From positions 88,780 to 152,779 of the forward strand of contig JACGCK010000114.1 of the NCBI GenBank assembly GCA_014925825.1: a DNA stretch of 64,000 nt, read 5' to 3'. Below the pieces are notes generated by a model, which was given only the letters and a program-made list of their open reading frames with translations, made no database searches and had not been told where the DNA came from. Source of the stretch: Pholiota molesta. Lineage: Eukaryota; Basidiomycota; Agaricomycetes; Agaricales; Strophariaceae. The position numbers and the translations under genes were made by a program. Shown one piece after another: positions 12,462-22,323 of this stretch; within the stretch, counting starts at the first letter, position 1; the number at the start of each line of letters is the position of its first letter.

Positions 12462-12642
12462 GTATCGTTTGTGTATCGTCGTTTGAATTTGATCTGAATT
12501 ATGTCCGAGTTACGGGATGGCATAGTTATTGAGAAACCTTCGGTCTACAGTTGCAGACCATAAGCATACAGGATTGCCAGGGAATGTAAATTAGCTGCCC
12601 TGGAGCGCGCCCAATATTTTGGTACAAACGATATGGCTCAGT

Positions 12643-12698
12643 AGCACTTGCCTCGTAGATATAACACCGTAGCACTTGCCTCGTAGATATAACACCGT
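12643..12698. repeat. Perfect 28-base tandem duplication
   Basis: The unit starting AGCACTTGCCTCG and ending ATAACACCGT is present twice in direct succession (12643-12670 and 12671-12698) without a mismatch. Confidence 0.85.
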
Positions 12699-12769
12699 AG
12701 CATACAAGTAGCATTCTCTAATCAGGAAATCTTACCTTCTTTTCTCTTTTCCTTCTTCGTCAGTATCAT

Positions 12770-14530
12770 GTAAAGCCGAAACCTGCTCGCCATGTCCAGA
12801 CTAAGGGGTATATAAGAGTGACAAATATTCGCGGCGAATATAGATATACATAAGTAGATAATACCTTCCGACAACAAGGAATGAAAACCAATTTTGCATC
12901 ACGTAGGTCTATACGAGAAACGCGACGCGAAAAAGAGAAATAAATAGAAGAAAGAGGTATCGTAGGCAAATGCCACCAATATATACTTAGAAAAGTCTCA
13001 ATGTACTAGGGAAAAAAACGTCGAAAAGATCAAAGAAAAAAAAAGACTACTCGCTGTACACCACCAGCGCCCAGATGATACCCGCACTGAGCAGGATGAC
13101 CACCGAGAACGCCGCGCCGACATACAACAGCAGCTTGCGCTGGCTGATCTCCTTCCCGCCGTCCTGCAGCCGCGACGCCGACACCGTCCCGTTCGCCACC
13201 CCCGCGCGGAGCGCGTCCATGCGCTGCTTCTTCGCCAGCGCCGCGTCCACTTCCTGCTGGCGGAGCACGACCTGCGTGCGCGGGTCCGAGGGGTCGAGCG
13301 TCTGCTTGCCCGTCTCCTTGGAGAAGGCGACGAAGGAGGGGTAGTAGTGTTCGCACCACGACTCGATCTACACAAAGAAAATAAGTTCATGTCGATGAGC
13401 AAGCAAAGACGTGAAAAATGTACCTTGCCACAAGCGATAGAGATGCGGATGAAGTTGGGGTCGGACGGCAGCGCCTTGGCGTGGATGCGGCGCGCGTATT
13501 CACGGAACACCAGACCCACTTCCCGCGGATTCGTCGATCGCATGATAAGCTAGCAAGAGAAAAAAACACGCGTGAGTCCACAACCCACAGCCACACACCG
13601 GGAACGACCTACGTTGGCCCCCACCGCTTTGGGGATCTTGATATTCCGCTGGAACATCTCCTTATTCATGAAGCACAGTTCCAGAGTCGCGATAGCCATC
13701 GCAGCGGGAATCGCGCAGAAGTTGAAGACGCTCTGGTTCTTCAGCATCCGGAGGTAGTCCAGCGAGTCCACCGCGTGCCGCAGCGCGTCCAGCACCATCC
13801 CGCTCTGCGCGTACGTCGCGCGCCGCACCACATCCGGATCCGTGCTCGTCATGTCCTTCATCTCCTTGAAGCCGTACACCGCCTTGCCCCAGATTTCGCG
13901 CGGCCAGAATAGCGCTTGTCGTCCACGTCTTCGCGTAAGTCACGGATGATGTTCATCTTTTGGAGGAGGAGACCCATGGAGTTGCTCAGCTCGAGCTGAG
14001 AGCCGATGTAGGGTGCCTCCTTCCCTGAGGCGGCGAATATCCGTGAGAGACCCTCGCCGACGAGGCCAGCGACATAATGACAGTAAAGATCGTATTCCGC
14101 AATAGTTTCGAGGTAGATGGAACCAGTCGTCGCTGCTTTATGCGCGTAATCGGCCATTCCGGTCTCCATTTTGGTAGTGATATCAATGATAACATTTTTA
14201 TATCTAAAAAAACGCGTCAGTTCATCCTGCATATGGAATTCGCGGCGAAACAATATGTCCCCTGAAACGAATGACAAAAATAGAAGGGTATGAAAACGCA
14301 CTCAGGTAGGAGTCTATTGACTTCTTCGACAACCGTGTCATATTCTACAAGTAGCTGGCGGTCTTTCTCTGCTGGGCCACAGCCGTCGTAATTCCACCTC
14401 GGGGTGACGGTGTGGACGTGGAAGGAGCGCAAGATTGGTTGCTTGATGTGGTCGGGGATGGTCATGTCATCTTCAATGGTGTCGAGTCCACGGAGAACAA
14501 GATAGAACAGAGCAATCTTCGCAGGCAATT
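12770..14530. repeat. Segmental duplication, copy A (ERG9 3' part and flank)
   Basis: This block matches about 16785-18545 along its length: same 3' flank with GGGGTATATAAGAGTG, same last four ERG9 exons and introns. Similarity stops just upstream of the exon that begins with residues IALFYLVLRGL. A third, shorter relative of the 3' flank lies at about 15015-15150. Confidence 0.85.
13047..14516 (-). pseudogene. ERG9: Squalene synthase pseudogene (headless, frameshifted)
   Basis: The exons correspond to exons 2-5 of the intact ERG9 at 17066-19068: 14302-14516, 13613-14203, 13424-13549 and 13047-13367. The first 77 residues, including the segment with the WDRxxMRRCWEFL motif, are missing. Upstream, the sequence changes abruptly into an unrelated ankyrin-like reading frame. 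In the large exon one base is missing at about 13908 (CAGAAT against CAGAAAT), turning DDKRYFWPR into a shifted frame that soon stops. The aspartate-rich motifs (DTIEDD and the RDxREDVDD motif) and the C-terminal membrane anchor are otherwise preserved, so decay is recent. It is very unlikely to make a working enzyme. Confidence 0.9.
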
Positions 14531-14531
14531 G

Positions 14532-14774
14532 TCACTGGAGGGTCGACACGGCGGTATTTGGCAGGTTCACGTCCACGCTGGGGTGCTTCAGGACCGCCTG
14601 CACGTATTCGATGTTTTCCACCGCGTTACAGGCCAGGTGCAGCGCCGTTCTCCCTAGCCAGTCTCTGACATTGACATCGCAGTAGGGGCAGTCGCGCTCC
14701 CCGATCCTCCTGCACCACCGCTGCGCGTCCACGATTTGCCCCCGCCGCCCGTGTAGCTCGTTGCCATCGTTCAC
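14532..14774 (-). pseudogene. Ankyrin-repeat gene fragment
   Basis: An 80-codon frame reads VNVRDWLGRTALHLACNAV followed by helix-like residues and DVNLPNT, the classic ankyrin pattern (G-TALHLA, then a second D/N-V-N start). There is one full repeat and the start of another, then a stop at 14532-14534. It abuts the truncated ERG9 copy in the same orientation, so it is probably a transplanted piece of an ankyrin gene. The ATG at the upper end may be fortuitous. Confidence 0.55.
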
Positions 14775-15475
14775 GCGGTGTTAGAAAGGAATCGTCCGCG
14801 AAGTAAGCTGTATGCATTCAGGGAATAATCTCATCGCATCAGTGACATTTGCTTAGGGATGAAAGTGGTTCAAGAAAGAAAAGGAAGAGCCCGACTTTGA
14901 TGCCAATCAATAATTAGCACAGCCACCATGTACATCTGACATTGCCGCCCCATCAGGAAATTCTTTCCTTTTCTACTTCCCTTCTTCGGTGCTTATCATC
15001 TTAGAGATTGGAACCGTAATTATAGCCTGCTCGCTATGTAGAGAATAAGGGTATAAAATTGATAATATCCATGGCGAATATAGATATACATCACTAGATA
15101 ATTCCATCTAAAAACAAACAATAAAAACAATTTTGCATTACGCAGAGCTAGAAGAGAAATGCGAACAGTATATCTACGAGTCAGATGCCACTGAGCCATA
15201 TCGCTTGTACCAAGATATCTACTTGGGCAGAGGGATTAGATTTCCCGCAAAACGTCAGCGAGCTAGCGCGGCTTCGAAGCAGTGCAATCCTGTATGCGGC
15301 TTACTTTCTCCTGCTCCAATACCTATGCCATCCCGTACCCGGACATAATTCGCATCAAATTCGGAGGATACAATAATGATGGTACAGACAGTCATGCATT
15401 TTAAGGTCATTTAGCGCTCAGCAAATATCATGTCACGATGTTCCACATTGCACAGCTTGTTAATACAACTTGAAC
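14775..15475. other. Non-coding spacer with a third ERG9-type 3' flank
   Basis: No supported gene. From about 15015 to 15150 the sequence (GCGAATATAGATATACAT and neighbours) repeats the ERG9 downstream flank found at 12790-12920 and 16790-16920. From about 15160 it matches the 3' flank of the unknown paralog family, in the orientation expected for the gene at 15476-16444. Confidence 0.6.
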
Positions 15476-16444
15476 CTAGACGGGGTTGCTGAAGACGAGG
15501 GTTCTTGGCTGCCTTCCGCGAGAATCGGACGCAATAATGCCATAGCGCGCCCACTGTACATAGACACCATGTAGGATAAGTATCGAGCAGTAAGAACGTT
15601 ATCAAAAAAGACTCACGTCAAGGTATCCACCATCGCCCAGTAAGCAAAAAGTCCCAGACCGAAAGGCATAGAGATCATAGCTAAATTCCGATGTTGTCAA
15701 TAGGCAAACAACTCGATAATAAGCGCGTACGTGATGCCTCTAAACCCCCAGAGAAATGGCATAGAGACCTGTCTCCGCGTAAAATCGACATCGGGTTGCC
15801 CATCGAATCTGACCTCATGTCTGGTGCGGCAGATGACATAGTTGAATCGAGGATCGTTTCTACTTAGATCCCTAACTATGACTCGCGTAAATTCAGAACG
15901 TCTCTAATGAGAATATTGTGTCAGATTCAGATGAGCCTGGACGACAGAGTTAAATGAAGGACCCACCCGCTGATTGTCCCAATTTTGGTCTTTAATCCAT
16001 TGAATGATTGGCCCAACAGCATCCACAGCCGCGATGACAGCTGCGACAGCTGCAACGTTGCGGCCACTTGCAGCGCCCTCCGTTGGCTGGATACTCGGCG
16101 ACATAAGCGTAGCCTTATCCAGAGCGTCCCCATCGGATACATGAGATTCACCGACTCGGAGGTCATCCTGATGAACATCAGCCTCTTTGACAGAGTCCCA
16201 AATTGTGTTCCAAGAGACAACGACAGACATTTTGCGCATCTCCCGCTGCAGAACACGAAATCAGTGAGCCAAGAACACGAACAGCTGCGGGGACATTACC
16301 TGCATCAGTATGAAGTAGAGCAACTGGGTCAGTAACTGGAATCTCCGTCGTGGTTAGCGCAGACAGTTCGTCATCGGGGACGGCAGTGACGGGCTCTTGG
16401 ATGGCTTTCTTGTCGGCTCCAGCGGTTGTTGTAATAGAGGCCAT
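15476..16444 (-). pseudogene. Uncharacterised protein, paralog 3 (probably broken)
   Basis: This is a more diverged relative of the two palindrome genes. It starts MASITTTAGADKKAIQEP and ends WARYGIIASDSRG...VFSNPV, with the same intron positions. Intron 2 uses an ordinary GT donor (gtgggt) where paralogs 1 and 2 have gcgagc. Just after the first intron, exon 2 has about ten extra bases (37 against 27 up to the shared SW residues), which puts the start exon out of frame with the rest. Either this copy is a pseudogene or it starts at the internal MRKMSVVVSW methionine near 16233. The remaining exons are open. Confidence 0.5.
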
Positions 16445-16784
16445 TGATGTCAGAGTTGTTCGAGAGGTTAAGTATATAAGTACTATGATATTACTCATGA
16501 TGAATCACTGGCAGATCCTTGTCCAACAGGCGCCGGGTCATATGATGCTAATTTGAGATTGCTCATGGAATACCACCACCACCGCCGCCGGACGTCACTG
16601 CGGGGCTTGGTCCAGCCTGCGGATGGTGATTGAATATTGAGGTGGGCCTTCAAATTTTCACACCTTGTCCATTCATGCTCATCCCGACTTTGATGTGATA
16701 CCAGCTTCCAAAACGCCAATATATTCACTCCGATGTTGTAAGTATATTCACACCACCACCCAAGAAATCTTTCTTCGTGAGCCG

Positions 16785-18545
16785 CAACCTGCTCGCCATA
16801 TCCAAACTAAGGGGTATATAAGAGTGATAAATATTCGCGGCGAATATAGATATACATAAGTAGATAATCCCTTCCGACAACAAGGAATGAAAACCAATTT
16901 TGCATCACGCAGGACTATACGAGAAACGCGACGCGAAAAAAGAGAAATAAATAAAAGAAAGAGGTATCATATGCAAGTGCCACCAATATATACTTAAGAA
17001 AAGTCCTAATGTACTCGAGAAAAAAAAACGTCGAAAAGATGAAGGGAAAAAAAAAAGGACTAATCCTAATCGCTGTACATCACCAGCGCCCAGATGATAC
17101 CCGCACTGAGCAGGACGACCACCGAGAACGCCGCGGCCACATACAAGAACAGCTCGCGCTGGCTGATCTCCTTCCCGCCGTCCTGCAGCCGCGACGCGGA
17201 CACCGTCCCGTTCGCGACACCCGCGCGGAGCGCGTCCATGCGCTGCTTCTTCGCCAGCGCCGCGTCCACTTCCTGCTGGCGGAGCACGACCTGCGTGCGC
17301 GGGTCGGACGGGTCGAGCGTCTGCTTGCCCGTCTCCTTGGAGAAGGCGACGAAGGAGGGGTAGTAGTGTTCGCACCACGACTCGATCTACACAGCGAATA
17401 AATAAGGATATGTCGATGAGCGAGCTGAGACGGGAAAACGGACCTTGCCACAAGCGATAGAGATGCGGATGAAGTTGGGGTCGGACGGCAGCGCCTTCGC
17501 GTGAATGCGGCGCGCGTATTCCCGGAACACCAGACCCACTTCCCGCGGATTCGTCGACCGCATGATAAGCTAGCAAGAAAAAAAAACACGCGTCAGTCCA
17601 CAATCCACATCCACACACGGGAACCACCTACGTTGGCCGCCACCGCCTTGCGGATCTTGATATTCCGCTGGAACATCTCCTTGTTCATGAAGCACAATTC
17701 CAGGGTCGCGATCGCCATCGCAGCGGGGATCGCGCAGAAGTTAAAGACGCTCTGGTTCTTCAGCATGCGGAGGTAGTCCAGCGAGTCCACCGCGTGCCGC
17801 AGCGCGTCCAGCACCATCCCGCTCTGCGCGTACGTCGCGCGCCGCACCACATCCGGGTCCGTGCTCGTCATCTCCTTCATCTCCTTGAAGCCGTACTCCG
17901 CCTTGCCCCAGATCTCGCGTGGCCAGAAATAGCGCTTGTCGTCCACGTCTTCGCGGAAGTCACGGATGATGTTTGTCTTTTGGAGGAGAAGACCCATGGA
18001 GTTACTCAGCTCAAGCTGAGAGCCGATGTAGGGTGCCTCCTTCCCTGAGGCGGCGAATATCCGTGAGAGACCCTCGCCGACGAGACCAGCGACATAATGG
18101 CAGTAAAGATCGTATTCCGCAATAGTTTCGAGGTAGATGGATCCAGTCGTCGCTGCTTTATGCGCGTAATCGGCCATTCCGGTCTCCATTTTGGTAGTGA
18201 TATCAATGATAACATTTTTATATCTAAGAAAAACGCGTCAGTTCAATCCTGCATATGGAATTCGCGGAGAAACAATATGTCCCCTGAAACGAATGACAAA
18301 AATAGAAAGGTATGAAAACGCACTCAGGTAGGAGTCTATTGACTTCTTCGACAACCGTGTCGTATTCTACAAGTAGCTGGCGGTCTTTCTCCGCAGGGCC
18401 ACAGCCGTCGTAATTCCACCCCGGCGTCACGGTATGGATGTGGAAGGAGCGCAAAATTGGCTGCTTTATGTGGTCGGGGATGGTCATATCATCTTCAATC
18501 GTGTCGAGACCACGTAGAACGAGATAAAATAGAGCAATCTTCGTA
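16785..18545. repeat. Segmental duplication, copy B (inside intact ERG9)
   Basis: Partner of 12770-14530 in direct orientation about 4.0 kb apart. It covers the ERG9 3' flank, exons 5 to 2 and the edge of the long first intron. Confidence 0.85.
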
Positions 18546-19068
18546 GGCAGTTGTCAGTTTAGATATTTAGACGCGAATCTTAGCAAGCGAAAATAATAAA
18601 ACGCGGTCGTGCCTCGACGTGTCGAGAATCCAGGTGGTTCCGTGATCCCTTCTAGAGGGTCGACACGTAACGCGTCTGGCAGGCAAACATGGCAATTCCA
18701 TCCTTTTTTATCAGATACCAAAGGGTATCGGGAGAAGACCCAGGCGATGACACATGGGTCGGGCGGCACATAGTTTACAAGCCCGATGCTGCTCTCCTCG
18801 GAAGTGCCAGGGGCTTAAAAGAAGCCTATTTGCTCACCGTCCGTGCCAAATCTCCCTCTAACTCCTTAATAACCGCCGAGAAACTTCTGCTCGTCATGTC
18901 GAGGAACTCCCAACACCGGCGCATCGACTGCCTGTCCCACCCAGAAGTAGGGTGCTCCTTTAGCGCGGCGATGTCCCGCTTTTGCTCATGGTAGATGTAG
19001 AACTGGATGAGGGTCCTGAACTCGAGGGGATGGGTGAGGAGCAGAGCGAGCCAGTTGGTGATACCCAT
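17066..19068 (-). CDS. ERG9: Squalene synthase (farnesyl-diphosphate farnesyltransferase)
   Basis: Condenses two farnesyl diphosphates to squalene, the first committed step of ergosterol synthesis, in the ER membrane. Five exons (18838-19068, 18324-18538, 17632-18223, 17444-17569, 17066-17386) join in phase to give 494 residues, close to fungal ERG9. Key motifs: first Asp-rich motif DTIEDD at residues 89-94, [22 protein letters not shown], and the second Asp motif RDFREDVDD. A C-terminal transmembrane anchor (AFSVVVLLSAGIIWALV) ends the protein. The start MGITNWLALLLTHP matches the expected N-terminus; an upstream in-frame ATG at 19141-19143 is less likely. The first intron is unusually long (299 bases), whereas the second is about 100 and the others about 60. 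A bidirectional promoter of about 160 bases separates it from the + gene at 19232. Confidence 0.95.
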
Positions 19069-19231
19069 GGTGTGTGCGAGAAAGGAGTCGGTATGTGAGA
19101 GGACGCTTTTTAAAAACCCTCGTACGATTTTGTCACCCCACATTCGCTGGCTTTAAATAGGACTGCCTTTTCCGGCCCCACAGGCGCACTCGGCCCGCTC
19201 CCTGCCGTCATTTTCTTCTGCAACGCCCACC

Positions 19232-19456
19232 ATGGATCCCCCGCTCTCACCCCCGGTCCACATACACCCCATTGCATCCACGCCAAGCACACTCAAGGCC
19301 ACTCAAAAGCGCCTGGAGGACTTTCTGGAAGATTTCCAGGCCAGGAGCACCTCTTCCCAGGGCGGCAACACAGCGGTGACCGTGCAGCTGCAAAAATTGA
19401 CCGATGCGCTCAAGGAAGAACGCAAGGCAAAGAAGGAGCGTAAAGAAAACCTCTGA
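19232..19456 (+). CDS. Small conserved-looking coiled-coil protein
   Basis: A 74-codon uninterrupted frame beginning MDPPLSPPVHIHPIAS. A proline-rich head is followed by a charged helix (KATQKRLEDFLEDFQ, then LQKLTDALKEERKAKKE) with heptad-like hydrophobic spacing. It is the first ATG of a likely transcript divergent from ERG9, with a CGCCCACCATGG start context. I do not recognise the family. Its composition and the clean helix favour a real gene over a chance frame. Confidence 0.55.
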   Translation: MDPPLSPPVHIHPIASTPSTLKATQKRLEDFLEDFQARSTSSQGGNTAVTVQLQKLTDALKEERKAKKERKENL

Positions 19457-21607
19457 CATCAGCCTCGAGTCTTTTGCTCGAAACTCTCGGTGAGTGCAAG
19501 GCTGTCCTGCTTCTGGCTTTTGGCTTTCATTAATCATCTTGGGTACGCACAGCCTATACTTACATGAGCTGAGACATCAAATCCTCAGTTTCTGTTTGGT
19601 TTCCGTTCTCGAAACGACATCAGACGTCCTATCAAGGCTAGGATTGACTCGTGGTCTAAGGACCTAACGTTGACGACTACACCGCTGTATCATCTCCTTT
19701 TACCACCCATGCAATATCTACCATGAAACAGCGTCACCCGACCAGAAACCACGGCTAGTCGGCTATAGTATCTCGTGTGTACGGCTAATAATAAAAGTTA
19801 CACTGATGCCCAGAAGGTTTGAGTCACTAAAGGCGCTCACAGCTCGCAACCTTCTGAATCAGATCTAGGCAGTCAACTATCAATGTTCAAAATAATCAAC
19901 GTCGATGGTGGTTGACCTCGGCGCAGATTTGACAACGTGGAACAGGATGCGACACTCTGCGTCCTTTCAGACTCATCCTGCAGTGTGCCCAACTATGCGT
20001 CACCTGTATTCAAAACCTTGGGATCGTTCCCGCGTTACTCCAATATTGCTGCTTCGTCAACGCTTTGATCGTCATGGAAATTCGTCTGATGTTCCTCCAT
20101 TGACATGTCCTACATATATCCTCAATGCCTAAGGCGCTCACCAAACATGAAGTGGCAACTGATCCTGTCAGAGAACACAAATAAAAACGTGACCCCCATT
20201 TCCGAGCATGAACTTTGTAGCGGTGGTGAAGGCTCACGCCCTCTCCACGCTCCCTCACACCTTACCCTTCTCTCTCTATTCCTGTCCGTCACCATCCTCT
20301 CAGTATCAGCCGCCAATAAATTCACCACCGTGTTGTGCCTACACGTTTATCACCGCTTCGCCATCTCTTACTACGTCTGGCGCCGGCGCACATCTCATAC
20401 ATACCACGTCTGGCGCCGGCGCGCGCGCAGCGCACAGGCGCAGTAGTAGTAGTAGTCGCAGCAGTCGCAGTCGTATTCATGAAGTTGACGTGACGGATCA
20501 GACGCGGTGCAGCGCGACCACCGACGGACCTAAGTATTCCTGACGCAGCGCAGCGCATCGCGTCTTGCGCAGTCCTGGGCTCGCGCTCTGGACTGGCGCA
20601 TTCGTTTTTCGCAGCAGTGGAAACAGCGCTCGTCGGCTGGAAGGGCGTAGACCCTACCCGCACTGTTCATTTATGGGATTGTGGAATACGGGTCTCAGTC
20701 GCCATTCTCGTCGGAGTGGACTCAGCTTGGTGTTAGGGTGCTGTACCTGCGATCCTGTTTCCTCCTTCAGCGCTTCAGCCCCCACTCACTTGATAGTGGT
20801 TTGGATCTCTTACTAGTAAGCATGGTTTTGTAATGAGAATCTTTATCAATGATCCAATATGCAACTGCGTCATCTCTGTTACTCCAGTCAAAATAGTGTC
20901 TGCTAAAAACACGCAGAACTGATGATCTTAAATTCTGCTCTGCAGACAGGCAGGTAACTAATAAAAGATTTGACATCACAGTTGCAAGGATTATAATAGA
21001 TGATATGATTCAATTCGTATTCTCTGTACAATGTTCGTTGAGTTTCCTCCACCAGCCCTCATCAATGATAATGTATAATCATCTTATGAAGCTGATTTTG
21101 GGTGATACCCAAAAGAGAAAGCGCCTCAGAAATGAACTACATGCACCGGTAGTTACATTTCCGTCGTTTTGAGCAGCACAGCGCTTATAATTTTTGTGCC
21201 GATGTTCAAATAAAAACTATGGCAGTAATTGTTCTATTCCAAGTTAAGCGCAATAGGCGGTCTTGCTTTCCAATGAAGGAAACATTCTCCTAAGGCACTG
21301 CCTCAACACTAATTTTAACATGATTTGAATCCTTGATCAATCGCAGTACAACATCAAGCATTCATGCATCGATAGAATTGTGCTGGATCTATTGGCAATG
21401 CGTATGAATATGGCAGATATAATCCTCTACAGCTACTCAAATGACTGTATCAAACTGCCTTGTACTAAAATCATTGTTCGGGCATCTATTGAATATGAAG
21501 GCCTGTGGATTGAGCCCGGATCAATCCAACGCAGTTGTCGGTGGCACCGCCACTCCGTGCGCCACATAACTTTGATCATGTATCAGGCTGGGGGTCCCGG
21601 GAAGGCA
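19457..21607. other. Intergenic, no supported gene; GC-palindrome repeats
   Basis: No open frame with recognisable features. At 20375-20435 the phrase CGTCTGGCGCCGGCGC occurs twice about 32 bases apart (each containing the palindrome GCGCCGGCGC), followed by a GTAGTAGTAGTAGTCGCAGCAG low-complexity run at about 20440-20475. The region from 20820 to 21370 is AT-rich and featureless. Confidence 0.5.
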
Positions 21608-22323
21608 TCAATCTATGTCCCTGCCGCTGAGGAACAGGATCGTCGCCAAAACCGATGGCTCGAAGAAACCAGAGTTGAATGCTGACATGGCCAACTGTAG
21701 AGTGACTTGCGCATTGTTTCGCGTGATGCGGGCTAATTCCCCAGCTGCACTGGTGTCTTCGCCATGAAGCTGATCGAAAAGATGGATTTGAAAACTATGA
21801 GTCCTGGATATCATCAGGAGAAAAGAAAACGAGGGCTTACGCAGACGGCGTTGCCGCGTGGAATCCAACTATAAGTACGTCCGCCAACGACCATGCTTCG
21901 GCGCCTATATTACTCGTATGAGCGCAACTGAGGTGTCACAAAAATCACATTTGCAACTCACCTTTTATCTTGTGACAGTCTGAGCCATTGTCCAGTTCTT
22001 TGCAGTTCAATGATACCACTTGCTTGTATCGTAGCATGGCGCTGCCAATAGATGATTGCGAACATCTCTCCGTTTCGACGAGAGACCGTGGTAGATGTTG
22101 AGTTCGTGTTCACACTGAAATAAGGGGTCGAATTGGCGCCGTAAACATTGCAAGTCAGGATGTTGGAGTTGGTCATAACGAAGTTGAAGGTCGTCGATGC
22201 CGGGATGTTATCCATGGTGGGTAGTGCACCGAACGTCGGTGGCGTGGTATTATTTGACGCCCAACCGCTTTGGTCACGGGAGTCTTGCGCGCCCCAAGCA
22301 GCTGCGAATGGATTGGTGTACAT
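21608..22323 (-). CDS. DUF6593 family protein
   Basis: Three exons (21962-22323, 21841-21904, 21608-21769) join in phase to give 195 residues. The choice of the last acceptor (CGATCAG at about 21770) is what restores the frame. After a polar N-terminus the protein has the beta-rich pattern I associate with the fungal DUF6593 family: TNSNILTCNVYG, YFSVNT, TVSRRNGE, AIIYWQRH, RTGQWL, VVGGRTYSW, then LARITRN and a C-terminal LATILFLSGRDID. These are abundant, functionally uncharacterised proteins of mushroom-forming fungi. There is no signal peptide. Assignment is by remembered motif pattern. Confidence 0.75.

Larger units (their letters stand above)
8640..12590. repeat. Large inverted duplication, arms about 1.87 kb
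   Basis: The sequence from about 8640 to 10505 reappears as its reverse complement from 10726 to about 12590, separated by a roughly 220-base unique centre (10506-10725). The innermost matched bases are TTGTCGACACCAAAT on the left and its complement on the right. Each arm holds one copy of the same unknown gene, and the two copies point outward. The arms differ by scattered substitutions and small indels (for example a 48-base deletion in the right copy), so the event is not brand new. Confidence 0.9.

Noticed and set aside
8640..12590. Palindrome interpreted as a transposon with terminal inverted repeats
   Set aside because: The arms contain ordinary spliced genes, there is no transposase in the 220-base centre and no target-site duplication was seen.
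20322..20663. 113-codon minus frame over a low-complexity region
   Set aside because: Its Ala/Thr/Arg-rich composition comes from the GTAGTAG and GC palindrome repeats.
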